A stretch of DNA of 64,000 nucleotides from Macrotrachela quadricornifera. Lineage: Eukaryota > Rotifera > Eurotatoria > Philodinida > Philodinidae. The position numbers and the translations under genes are program-made. This document shows positions 48,902 to 61,600 of this stretch, one piece after another (the stretch's first letter is position 1; every line of letters begins with the position of its first letter). The notes beneath the pieces are model-generated. The model made no database searches, was not told the origin of the DNA, and saw nothing but the letters and a program-made list of their open reading frames with translations. Location of the stretch: contig JAJEKB010000312.1 in NCBI GenBank assembly GCA_022393335.1, positions 105,848 to 169,847 on the forward strand, in the 5' to 3' direction.

Positions 48902-50670
48902 CGCTATTGATGACGATCTTGCTCATTTTAATCGTACTATGTTTCTCTTTCTCTAGTTTTTCTTCTTGTTGTTTTTCTCAGATGCATGCATTTACTTTAA
49001 AGAATAGAATATTATTTATCTATCTCCCTATATACATATATATATATATATATATAAATATATTTTTTTGCGTCTAGAACGTCATCTCACGCCTGTTGTC
49101 AATAATAAAACTAACATGCGCAATGGTAAATGAATGAGAGAAAAAACAGAACGATTCATGCTCGACATATGCATACAATGAATTTATGAATGATGACTAT
49201 AAGAAGCATAAAAAAACATCTGACTTAAAAAATAAAACTTCATTAGAAGTCTACATTTGTTCATATAGAATATTTGTAATTATGATTGTTTTTCAATGTC
49301 TTCTCTTTTCTTACTTTCTACAGACTACAAAAAAAATAACTTTCAATTATTTATCTATAAAATAATTAATTTATTAATCAAATCATTTTTTGTTTTTTAA
49401 AGTTATTATCATATATAATAACTTGTTAGACATCAAATAGGATTGTTTTGAATAAAATTTTTAATGCGAATTGGTTGTATATTCAATCAATAAATATGAA
49501 CAACGACATTTATTAATGACTTACAAAGAGATCAAAAGAAAGTTAGATATAATTTAATACTATTATTAATCTAAAAATTGACTCAATTTAATTTGAAACT
49601 AGTTGGTTACTTTTGATGATTATTACTTAAAATTAATAATCTTCTCATAAATAAAAGATCATAAAGTTTCAAATAAAAGACAGAACGTTGACATATAATG
49701 ATAATAAGGTCATATAGGTATCAAAAATGACTATAAAATTTCTTATTCTTTTTGAATATATATATGCTTTTTCAAATGTAGTTCTAGTAGAAAAAGAAAA
49801 AAACACGCTAAAACAAAAGAATATTAAAAATGAAAATACTTAAATTTAATGAGTTTTCATAAGACTGATATTTAAGTACTGTATTTTAGAATTTAATTAG
49901 AAAACTTGTAGTACATCATGCTAATGTCTATCATCAATTTTTTTTTGTCTTCAATGAATATATATTTATATAGTAAATCATTTTTCATCTTTCTATGTTC
50001 TTGTCTGATTCTGAAAACAAAAGAAACAAATGATAAATAAAAAAAAATATCTTTGCAATCATACCAGGAAGTTTTCTTAATATTATAATAAAGCAACAAA
50101 AACAAATCTTCTCAATCGAAATGTTTAATCAATTAAAAGATAATCGAGAAAAGAAATTAGTTTAACAAATATAAGAATAATATTTACTTTTTTACTATTA
50201 AATAAAAAACGAATTTTTTTTCTCAAAATATTATCGTATTAAAAATCATAAAATTCTATTATATTTTCTTTTCTTGATTTTAAATATAAATTTCAATATC
50301 ATGTAGATAATAAAACTAGGTTTTATTGCACATTGTGATTTTTATATATGACTCAGGCAAATTCAAGACACGCACTAGTCAATAGGAGAAAAATAATAAA
50401 AATTGAATAAATAATCAAGCAAACTAGTGTATATATTGATAATGTCTTTTATTTATTGATGATTGATTTCGGATAGAATTTCTTTTCTTCATTACAAATT
50501 ATATTAGAATAAAAACAAAATAGAAAGAAATTATTTAATAACAAAATTCAATCTGATCACATATCTTAGAATGAAAAATTATCGATGTCAAATTACAGAT
50601 AACATTGGTATATCACATCTAAAATGACCTTTTCATTCCACCTTTGTGCGTATATCCCCCTATGCACAAT
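48902..50670. other. Intergenic AT-rich DNA
   Basis: No exon seen on either strand. A TA run lies near 49036-49057. Confidence 0.4.
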
Positions 50671-51178
50671 AAATTGTACATTTAGTTATTGACATTTAAT
50701 TATCTAAAAGATAGGATTTTTATCTCATATTTATACTATAAGTAGTATGTCTTAGTGCCAAACTATACATCATATAATGTGTGTTGAACTGCAAGAATTT
50801 CTTAAAGAAAAAAAGGCAATATATCTAATGTACTTTTATGTGTTTGTAAAGGAAGCTTAGTAGATGTTCAATGTATTTTATTCAATATATTCTTATAAAA
50901 CAAAAGTTACAAAATATAGTTTCTATTACATATTAACTAACCATAATATTACTGGATAGAAAACGGAACAATCAAAAAACATGAACATGGAAAAAGTTTT
51001 CTTTACAAACACACACAAGTACATCAAATATGTTCCCTTGTTTTCTTTAAAAATTTTTTGTAGTTTAATATCTATGATATTATATATAGTTAGGTACTGT
51101 CACATACTATTTAAGATATAAATATAAATTTCATCTTTTAGATAACTATAAATATCAAAACCTAGATGCGCAATTTGT
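50671..51178. mobile_element. Diverged fold-back element
   Basis: The left arm (about 50671-50852) and right arm (about 51001-51178, read backwards) share ordered blocks: ttatctaaaaga, agtatgt, cttaaagaaaa and tgtttgtaaag. They flank a spacer of about 150 bp. Many substitutions and small gaps make it older than the elements at 40.9 and 61.8 kb. Confidence 0.55.
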
Positions 51179-51506
51179 TTAGTCTGGAGAATATATAATA
51201 ATAAACAATATTATACGAAGATGGCAGAAGTTGATAAATAAGCTTCATTAATAAAAGATATTTACCACAAAAAATAAATTGTAACTTAAGGTCAACAATG
51301 TGTTTTGTACGCAATGTTCGTTTAAGATATATTTATTTTGCTACATATGTTAACAAAAAAATACAGTTATATTATTAAATTATGAGAATCTGCATAATAT
51401 GACTTATAAACTAAAGTTGATTGTAAATATTGTTGATAATGTAACGAAAATCTCATATTTTATATACACATATTTGAGGTAAAATTGTGAGTTGATTAAA
51501 TTTAGG

Positions 51507-52075
51507 ATTTGACTGGAGATGAAATCAAACAACTACGTGTTTTACTAAAAGTGGAGTGAAATTTAAAAAAAAAATAATATTTGTGATTGCAGAGGTCGTA
51601 TCAGAAAGTAGTATAATTATTAATGTATATGTGAAATAACTTCAAAAAAACGTGTCTGAATTGGCTTCAACAATTGTCGAAAACAGTTAATGACGAATTG
51701 CTTTATCATGAACAATTAGAAAAACATATTAGTTCATTAGGTCAAAAATGTGAAAAAATCAGTGTAATAAACTAAAATGTTTGTAATGATATTGTTAAAT
51801 GTTTTTTTTTTATTAACTAAGAATAATCCATTAGATTTTTCTTCAAGATTTATTTACTATATAAAACATCACTTCGTTTTAAGTAAAATTGCTGGTTTTA
51901 ATATTGTATGTTGTACTGAATCCACAAAAATCATTTGTATTTGTGGAAATTATCACACTGTGATAGATGACCTACATGGTACGTTTTCTCATGGAGATCG
52001 TACTAAAATGATTCATCAGCTTAATTCTTATTATTCTTGGATATCACAATTTCCCATTGAAATATTCTTAAAGTG
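51507..52075 (+). pseudogene. Gene-like debris, probable pseudogene
   Basis: Several coding-looking pieces occur in order: LTGDEIKQLRVLLKVE after a tttag (stop at once), NDELLYHEQLEKHISSLGQK near 51690, and a 99-codon frame at 51777-52076 with FNIVCCTESTKIICICGNYH. They lie in different frames with stops between and do not join by good splice sites. No family recognised. Chance is possible for each, less so for all. Confidence 0.3.
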
Positions 52076-52076
52076 A

Positions 52077-53662
52077 TGTTCTTCATAGAAAATAAGAAGA
52101 TATTCTTTTAAAACAAAAATTTATTTATTCTATTCTAATGCTAATTCTTTCAAGTAATTTTGTTTGATCAAAATTTGGATTCTAATTCTATCTGAAATAT
52201 TTTCTTATCTATCATGAAATCCCAGTTTTGTCCCAACATATATATATATATATATAATTTTTTCGTATATCCTTGCTGAATGAAGCTCAAAGATATCATC
52301 TTTTACTGACATACAAAAAATTAATCATTTATTCTATTTCCAGAAATAAAACACCAAGACAATAAATATTTTTCTTTTATTATTTCAACTTTTTGAATCA
52401 TACAAATTTTTAGATCATCCAGATCTTCGTTTGCCTGTTGACTAATACGTACAGCAGTCATATTTAAATCCAAATAACTCTTGTGCTGCTATGGAATTTT
52501 TCGATGAACTAATGCTATCAAGCTAGCTGATTGTTGAGATCTTTGCTTTTGATGAATTTATAATTGATTAATAAAACTATATATTAACATGCTTCAAAGC
52601 ATCAATTAGCTAATTTTATGAAAAAAACAATGATTATTAAAAAGATTTTTTTTCAACAATATGATCTAGTAATTCATTTTTTACAGACATAATTTACATT
52701 TCATTTAATTTCTATAACTTTTAATTCAAAGAAAAGTTTTAAGAACTATTCATTATATATATCGTTGTAGTATACAAAAAATCAAACTATTATCAATAAA
52801 ATAAATAATTTCTTTATGGTTGCTCATTATTATTGGAAATTTCATAATATATCATATTAATTTTTATAGAATTTTCTAAAATTAAATTTTTTTTTTTATT
52901 AAAAATTTTCATATCTCTTTTTTTTCTCACAAATTAATTCTTTTTATTTAATTAAAAACAAAATTTCAATATTTCATTTTCTTTAATTTATACAATGGGA
53001 ACATGATCAATTAACACTTTAAAATATCGACTAAATGAATGAAAAAACAACGTGATCAATATATCATTCTGTTATTGCACATAAAATATCGATCATTTAT
53101 TCATGCATCAAAATCATCCATCATCATTTTAGAGATCGCTAGAACGAAATAAGAATGATGCGAACACTCAATAAATAAAATTTGCTTATTTTACATACCA
53201 TAAAATTGCTTTTTTTTTTTATTTTATATATTTGATATAATGTGTTCAATGTAAAGGTGTGCATTAACCTTGTCATTTTGTTCGATGTCTGTTCTATACA
53301 ATACATATAGACATATATAAATGTATATATATATATATATAAGAGATGTGTTGATCGTCGTTTTTATTCTTTCTCGCTCTCATATACTTACCGATAATAA
53401 AAAGAAATTTTTCTCTTTCAATAATTTTCAAATGTGTGTATCGAAGCATGACCAACTAGTGTGATGAGAACTGATCGGTTAGATATCACGATAAAAATTC
53501 TTTTTTTACTCTATTTATTTTAATATCTTAGTTTCATTGTATAGTTTATTTAAAATCTTATTGAATTTAAACTATATTAAAAGTAAAAAGAAAATAGATC
53601 AAACAAAACAAGAAAAAGTAAAAAGTAAAAAAGAAAAAAGAAAAGAATAAAATAAAACAACA
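52077..53662. other. Intergenic AT-rich DNA before the proline-rich gene
   Basis: No gene seen. A TA run lies near 53322-53341, about 320 bases before the next start codon. Confidence 0.4.
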
Positions 53663-56332
53663 ATGGTTTCACGTTTTATTGATATTGAACGTAAAACAAT
53701 ACTTGCACAATTTATTACTGTTGAACCATTAATATTTTATTCGACATCAGATGGAACTGATTTGGTTCAAGATTTATTACGATCACAATTTAATCGATCA
53801 GATGCAGATGTATCTAAACAAGAAGGTTTATTATCAATTGATGATCAAGGAGAATATTTTATATTTGAACCAACAGATACAAAAAATCATACATTACATT
53901 TATCAATAGAACATTTAGCTTATTGTGGTGCTTTAAGACGTATGCGTAATGATTTATCTGATTCACGTGATCCAAATCAAATTCAACGACGAGAATTTGA
54001 AAATGTTGATTTAGCAAATCGTTATGCACATCTTATCGTTGGTCCATCAATATTCGTTGCTGTTTTTCATGGTTTTGACAATGCATTATGTTATACATTT
54101 GTAACACAAAATTCTGATGATGCTTGTCTTTTAGTTATGAAACTTATGCGTGCTTTTAAATTACACGAACAAAAATTAGAACAACAAGGACAAATAAATC
54201 AAGGTTTTCCTTCATTTCCTCCACTTCATGGTAGTAGTGGGACGCCTTCACCTGTCGGAATTAAACGAACGAGTCCTTTAAATCAACCATCACAAGCATT
54301 TTTTACTGATAATAGACAAACATTACCATCTCCTATTCATCATCAAATATCAAAAATATATAGTCAAGATCCACGACAAGATGAATTAATTCAACGACTT
54401 CTTACAAATCCAAATTTACAAGTTGTAAGTCAACCAACACCACCATTTTTTTCGCAACGTATGGATGATATACCAATTATATCAGCACCATCAACTATAG
54501 TAAGTCATGCATGATTTTTCTTTTTTCAATTTCATCCTATTTAATTTATATAATGGAACTATTATATTTTGAATATAAAATACTGTAAATGTTATATAGT
54601 TAACGTTTATTAATTTGTCTTGAAGTCATTTTGACAATTGTTTAATATGTACTCATGATATATATGAAACATAGTATTCTATATGAATATTTTATTTTCA
54701 AATATATTTTATACTCCTCTTAGAACGTTTAAGTATATGACTCTTTTCATTTTTTACTAATTGTTAAGAATATCTGCGTACATTTTATTATTGCTGATTT
54801 TTTTAAAAGAAAATGGAAAAAAGTCATGATATTTTAAAATTAATTAAAATATATTAAAAACAAACTGTTTAATATAATTTAAAAATTAATCTTTAGAATC
54901 AACGTACTTCTCCTATTATTGAAAATAACAATATGAATTCTTTAAGTACTGGTCCACTTATTGGTAGATCAACGCCTCAGCCAATGCGAGCACCATCACC
55001 TCCTATTCTTGGCATATCCAATACGAGTAATATTCAAAATTTATCATTAGCTAATACTAATCCACAAGTTATCTACAAACCAAATAATCAAGAAGTTGTT
55101 TATAAACAAAATATAATGGTACGATGGTTACAACCACCAACACCACCTCCTCCAGCACCTATTATTATTCGAGGTAAATTTTATATTATTTTATTAAAAA
55201 AAAAATAATAACTTAAATTATGAATAATAGAAATCCAAGCTCCAACAGAAATTCAACCGCCTATTGTTTGTCGACAAATACCTCCATGTCCACCAACACC
55301 ACCACCAATTATTGTGAGGTATAAACAATCACTTTATTAGTTTTTTGTTTCCTAGAAAATTTTATTAATATTAAAATATTTCAAGGGAAAAACCTCCACC
55401 ATGTCCTCCAGCTGGAAAACCTCTAATTATAGAAAAACGTTTACCACCTGTTACTCTTCCTAGACAAGGTAAATATATTTTCCAAAATCATAAATCTTTT
55501 CTCATTATTAAAATAAATATCAGTTATTGTTGAACGATATCCTCCTCCGCCACCAAAACCTGCTACAATAATTTACGAAAAATATTTACCTCCAGTACAA
55601 CAACAACGTCAAGTAATAGTAAAACGTGAAATATGTCAACCTACTACACTATGTTCAGTAACACAACAACAACAACAACAACATATTCCAGGTCGACATT
55701 TAGTTCGAGAAATTGTTCGACAAATTCCACAAACATCAACAATTCAACCAGGTTTGGTATGTGTACCACAACAACAAACAACAGCAACAACTCAACCACA
55801 GACTATTCAACAATTAGTACCAGTTTTTGCTACACGACAAGTTAGTTCTTGTTTCATAAAGGAATCTTGTTTTAGAGAAAATTAAAAAGCATAAGCGAAA
55901 TTAAATCTTTCATTTATATATGATATTAGAAAAAAGGAAAATTTCTTTCAAGTCATCATATGTTTAGAAGGTGATTTGTTAAATTTCTCGCTTGAGAAAA
56001 TTCCATTAAGTAAAATTAGGTCGTTCTTTTTTTTTTTTTAATAAACAAAAAATCTAATTATGTCAAACTCTATACTCTTCAAAAAGGACATTTCTAACAA
56101 ATAGAATTAATGCGTTTTTTTTTTAACTTTTACGTGTTTCATTTTTGCATAAATTTATAAATATATTCATGATATTTTCTATCTATTTTAGCATATTGTT
56201 CAACCTAGAGGTGTTCGTCTTATTCGACAAGTAATTGCTCCAACACAAGTAGCTTTACAACAACCTCAACAACTTTATTCATCCAATGTTCCATCTATTG
56301 TTCAAACAGTACCAACAACTCTTATGCAATAG
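53663..56332 (+). CDS. Protein with PTB-like N-terminus and proline-rich filament-like repeats
   Basis: Six exons, 53663-54499, 54897-55173, 55231-55318, 55386-55468, 55524-55840 and 56192-56332, give about 580 residues. Residues ~75-165 (LHLSIEHLAYCGALRRM, then IFVAVFHGFDNALCYTFVT and DDACLLVMKLMRAFKLH) look like a PTB/PH-fold strand-and-helix pattern, ending in the amphipathic helix such domains have; this is a weak match. The centre is Pro/Ser/Gln-rich and disordered. Residues ~340-450 contain repeats of the type IIVREKPPPCPPAGKPLIIE and VIVERYPPPPPKPATIIYEK, resembling the IIxE(R/K)-P-P-P-KP units of some cytoskeletal, epiplasm or cuticle proteins. The last part is Gln-rich. A membrane-skeleton role is inference. 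Intron 1 (397 bp) and intron 5 (351 bp) are long for this window. Confidence 0.75.
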
Positions 56333-58611
56333 TTATGTTTTATAATTACAATCTTTTCTTTTATTGTAGAATTTAGATATGCTTGTTTTTGTTTCTAAAT
56401 ATATGTCAATATGTCAGTCTCTTTTTTTTACGTCGTTTTTTTTTATTCATTATACTGTTTGATTTGTTATTATGAGAAAAAAATAGCAGAAAGAAGAAAA
56501 GAAAAGAAAGAAAGAAGTGAATCTCTATATCTTATTCTTTTTTTCAATATTGTTGACATATTAGATAGTATATGATTGATTTTCTTATAGAAGAAAATGA
56601 AGAAAAATAAATATAAAAGAAAACCTATTATTCACAAGAAACAAGGCGATAAAAATAAAGAAGCATTATAAGATGATATGCTAGTAAAAAGAGTCACTAT
56701 TTCCTTCTCATCTTTTTCCGCTTGTTTATTAACTTGACATGCAATCATGATATTTTTATTTTTCAAATCAATGGATTTAATCTATAAAAGTTTGTAATAT
56801 TGAATAATATTTAATTATGAAGAATCTTTTTTTTTTTGTTTTTATTTTTTGTTCTTATAACATCATATTATTAAATTATAATTATTACATCAATAAGTAT
56901 ACAAGAAAATACTTGATCCAATGAGATTATCTTGTTAATTTTTACGTTCATGTTGAGTTCTTTTTTTTTTATTAATTCATCTGGCATAGCATTTCTACTT
57001 ATGTCGGAACATACGTAAATGACAAGTAATGCTGTCAAATATTAATTCTATGGAAAACTAACGCTTTTACACGGAAATAAATATTAACTGAATAGAAAAA
57101 CAAGTTTTCATCATTAAATGTATGTACCAATTCAACTAATTTTATATTTATCATGGAATTTATCATAAAAATGATGAATTATTATTAATCATTGTTCGCT
57201 TCTTCTTTTTTATTTTTTTATTTTTATCAAATGATGAATAAGTACTTTTATTTATTTTATTATGAACTGTCAAAAGAAAAGAAAAAATGAAAAAAAAAGA
57301 ATTAGAATAAATTTCTCTTTAGTTTTGAATAGATATATGAGTAAAATTTATAGAAAAGAAATTAATGTCGACTTTATATCGTTCTTCTATATATTTTACA
57401 AGGTAAAAAAAAATTAATTTTAACAGGAGGAACTAGTCATAGTGAAAAATATCTGTCAGTGACGTTTACAAATAGTTTTTATCTTTAGTTTTCTCTTCTT
57501 TTTTTTTTCGTATCAATGTAGGATGACATAACAATAAATAGATAATCATTTTATCATAAATTGACATTCGTTCATTAATAAGAAGTATTTCATGCTGAGT
57601 GAAACGTAGGCGTTCAAGATAAAATATTAGATTGAGTTAATTAGTTCGAAGCCATAGAAATCTAATCATTCTATTTCATCGATTACTTTTTCTAAAGTAA
57701 AAGATATGATTTTGTTTTAAGATTGATATAATTAAATCTTTGTACTAAAGGAACTATCATGAGAATAAAGAATATGAATAAATTATTATAAGTTACCATA
57801 CGTCTTGATTGGCAAGCTGGCATATGTGTTATAATATCATATGCATAAGTTAGTTGATAATCTTGTAGAGTTACATTGGCACCGGTTTTTTTTTCTTTTA
57901 AATTATTTTTCTCTTTATATTTAAGGACAAACAAAAAAAAGAGAAATGAATAAAAATAATGATAATGCCTTTTTATATTCTACTATTCATCATAAACAAA
58001 ATGTTTTCTTCTATTTCCTGGTTATGTTTATCAAATAAATACGAATTCATCGTTTGAAGTATGTATGTATAACATTTACGAGTAAGAAAAAAACAAGACA
58101 ATTATGCACTCAATAGTATTTAACAAATTTTTATATCACCTTTATTTTTTTATTTATTCGCATGATAGATACACAAGAGAAATCTTTTATTCCTTAGTTA
58201 ATAATAATCTATTTGAATATTCAATAATTAAAAAAAGACAGAGCATGATAATGAGTGAATGATGAAAAAAGTCAAAATCATCTTTCTTCTAGTGCGTTAT
58301 TCTTTCGAGTGCAAAAAAGAATTGTTCCTTCGTTTAGTTTTGTTCGTTGAATAAATCAGCATTAAATAAATGGCAGACATGATAAATAGAATCTAAAGAA
58401 ATATATAATTCAACAATAGACTATATGTAGATATTCACTTAAGCACAAATATAAACTTATACGTTTTCTTCTATGTTTGATGAGAATCATTATTAAACTT
58501 ACTTTTTTAACTATTATCCTACTTTTTTTTTTTCTTTTTTAGATCCAATCTAAATAAACCCTTTTTTTTTCATTTCTTTGCTATTATTATTATAATTAAT
58601 TGTTCTTCGTA
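56333..58611. other. Intergenic AT-rich DNA between two plus-strand genes
   Basis: No supported gene. A minus-strand frame at 57692-57934 has one plausible hydrophobic stretch but no ATG start and no partners; it is listed under rejected items. Confidence 0.4.
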
Positions 58612-61600
58612 ATGGAAGAAAAAATGGGTCTAGACAATCCGTTAAAAGGAGATAATATTTCCTCATTTTTATTTTCTTCCTACCCATCGGCACTAATCAT
58701 GCAATGTGAAAAATTGCTATCCGTTGTTTTAAATCGAACAGCATTTTTAAATAATCAACAATCAACACCACCATATATACGGGAATTATTAGCAAAAAAA
58801 AATTTAACATTACGTTTACCTAAAACAATAGATGAATGTGTTGCTGAATTAAGACGATTATTAAATAGTACAAATGAAATTGATATACCTAATAAAAATA
58901 TTCAACAAAATTATGGTATAAAAGAACATTCACGATCATTAATTGTATTTGTTATTCTTATTGCATTTGTTTCATTTATATCAATTATTGGAAATTTATG
59001 TTTAGCAAAAGTACTTTATTCAAAACGTTTTCGTTTATTACAAACAGATAGAATTGTTTTATGTCTTGCATTAAGTATGATTAAATATTAAAAATTTTAT
59101 TTTATTTTTTTTTTTGTATATTTTAGGTGAACTTTGTCTTGTGTTAATTGATTCACCAACAGAAATTTATCGATTTCTTTCATATTCATTTTCACAAGAA
59201 TGGCTTTGTCGTTTTCATACATTTTTTGAATCATTATTTTCATCATGCATTATATTCTATCATTTATTAGGTATGTTAAATCCTTTTTATTTTCTCATAA
59301 ATTAAAAAAATCTAAAGAAAATATATATATGGAGGGTTCGTTAGTTTGAATGATTTATCATGATTTTTTATCTTCTATGTCACAGTAGACATTCACACCT
59401 TTAATTATTTCCTGACTAGTGACTTGAATGAAATCATTATACTTATCTTTCAAGTATTATTTTTTTTCTTTTTCTTCTTCATTCACTTAGATTATAAATT
59501 CAAGTATTATTTTTTTTCTTCTTCTTCTTCATTCACTTAGATTATAAATTCAAGATTTGTTTTTTTTCTTTATATAAAAAAAATTAATTAGACAATAAAT
59601 AGTATTATTTGTCCAAAAATAAGTTTAATATTTCTTAGTGCCTAAAGTTATATTTTTCCTTTATTAAAAATAAAATAAAGAACAATAAGGATGCCTTCAT
59701 TATCAAATTCCTCCGGGTACATTCGATTCTTTTTTGATTCCTTTTAATGCATGAGAAAAGCAGTATGTTACAAATTGACAAATATACAGGTTGATAGAAT
59801 ATTTCATATGCTTACTTTTGTTATAAAATGTTCCTATATTGAAAATAAACTTAAAAAAAATGAAGAAAACAAGATAAAAAATTGAACGAAAAAATTCATT
59901 TCCGGAAAATCTGAAGATGAGAATGCCTTTACTTTACATAGATTTATTTTTTATCGATAAGTACAATTCAATATGTTTATATATAGAGTTGTAGAGAATT
60001 CCTTGAAATTTCCGAATATATAATTACTTTTTCCAAAATATTTATTGATAATAATGATTTATTAAAAATACTGTGTAAGACTATTTTTGGCCAAGAAAGT
60101 ATATAAAATATTTTATAAATCATAGTATTAAATAATATTTTTCTTTACAAAAATCATGTAAAAGATTTTTAAGTGTTATTATTCAAATTACCGTAGTAAG
60201 AACGAATACAGCGTGAGAATTTAACTACCTTTTATATATGCATGAAAGAATTCATTATATTTGTGTATTATTCAATATCCAATTATAATTAACACACTAC
60301 CCGCTTGAATAAACTCTGAAAATACACGGAACAAATAATAATGGTTTAGTTTTATGTCAACGCAAGTAGAATTTACAAAGTAACTAAAACTTCTTTCTTT
60401 ATCAAAATACGAATGAGTGCATAATCAAGATGACAGATGGATGAATACAACTATACAATGTTATTATTTGAGTTTAATAAGTCATACACAGAAGTATATT
60501 GTTGACATACTTTTGTATTATAATCAGTATACAAAACTATAATGAACAAGTTAGAATGACCTATTCGGTTTTTATTAGAGATTTATACAAACATTTTTAT
60601 TTATTATAATTTATGATGAAAAGGAAAAGTTAATCGGACATCATAGATCGTGATAAGAATAAAACATCTTCACTTGATAATTACATTCGAAAAAATCTTT
60701 ATTAGTAACATTTTATAATAAAAAAAAAATTGAAAAATTTATTATCAAATTTGATTGTATTAAATAACAGAAAAAATAATTTTATATTTTAATCTAAGAG
60801 GAATTTCATATTGTATATTTTTATTCTATTCTATCTTGCATGAATATATTATAATATGATCTGAAAAGTAAGAATTATTATTTCTAGGAATTAATAAATA
60901 ATCATTACTATTTATTTTTTTAAGTATTTTATATCTTTATCATCATGAAATCATTAAAGGAATAGAATGTTTTGTCTATCTTATTTCTAATTATATGAAA
61001 AACTTTCTTAATTTTTAGTAGTTTCAAATATTTTTTATATATGTTACAATATTCCTTTGAAATAGAATATAAAAATAGCTCGGAAATAGATATCCTCTAT
61101 CTCAATATATATAATTTGTTAAGGATTTTTTTTTCTGTTAAAAATCTATTTTTGTTTTCAGGATATAATTTTCATAGTATGTTCATTTAACAGTAAAACA
61201 AATGTCCTTGAAATAGGGAAATATTTGAGATTAAATTTAAATCATAAATTAATTAATATTCTTATTTAGAAGTGCTACTTCGTTATTATAAATACTATAG
61301 CAATTGTGATCGTATCATGCTTTAATTAAGAATTAATGTTTATTAATTAATAATCAAAAGATTTAATTCTGTTAAATAATAAACTAGAAAAATGCTGAAA
61401 AACAATGTGATAAAAACTTGATATAAATTCATTATAGATTATAGAGTAAAATTCTATATAGAATTTATTATTATACAATAACTCTAACATCCTACCCGCA
61501 AATTCTATAAATAACATAACTACAATCATTATAGAATATTTAAGTATCAGTAATTTGCAAGCAGGAGGTGCCTATTCATAACTATATATAGAACATCATA

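Noticed and set aside
57692..57934. Minus-strand open frame with one hydrophobic stretch (VTLQDYQLTYAYDIITHM upstream of it)
   Set aside because: No ATG start, no convincing splice partners, no recognised family. It could be a lone 3' exon but is not supportable.
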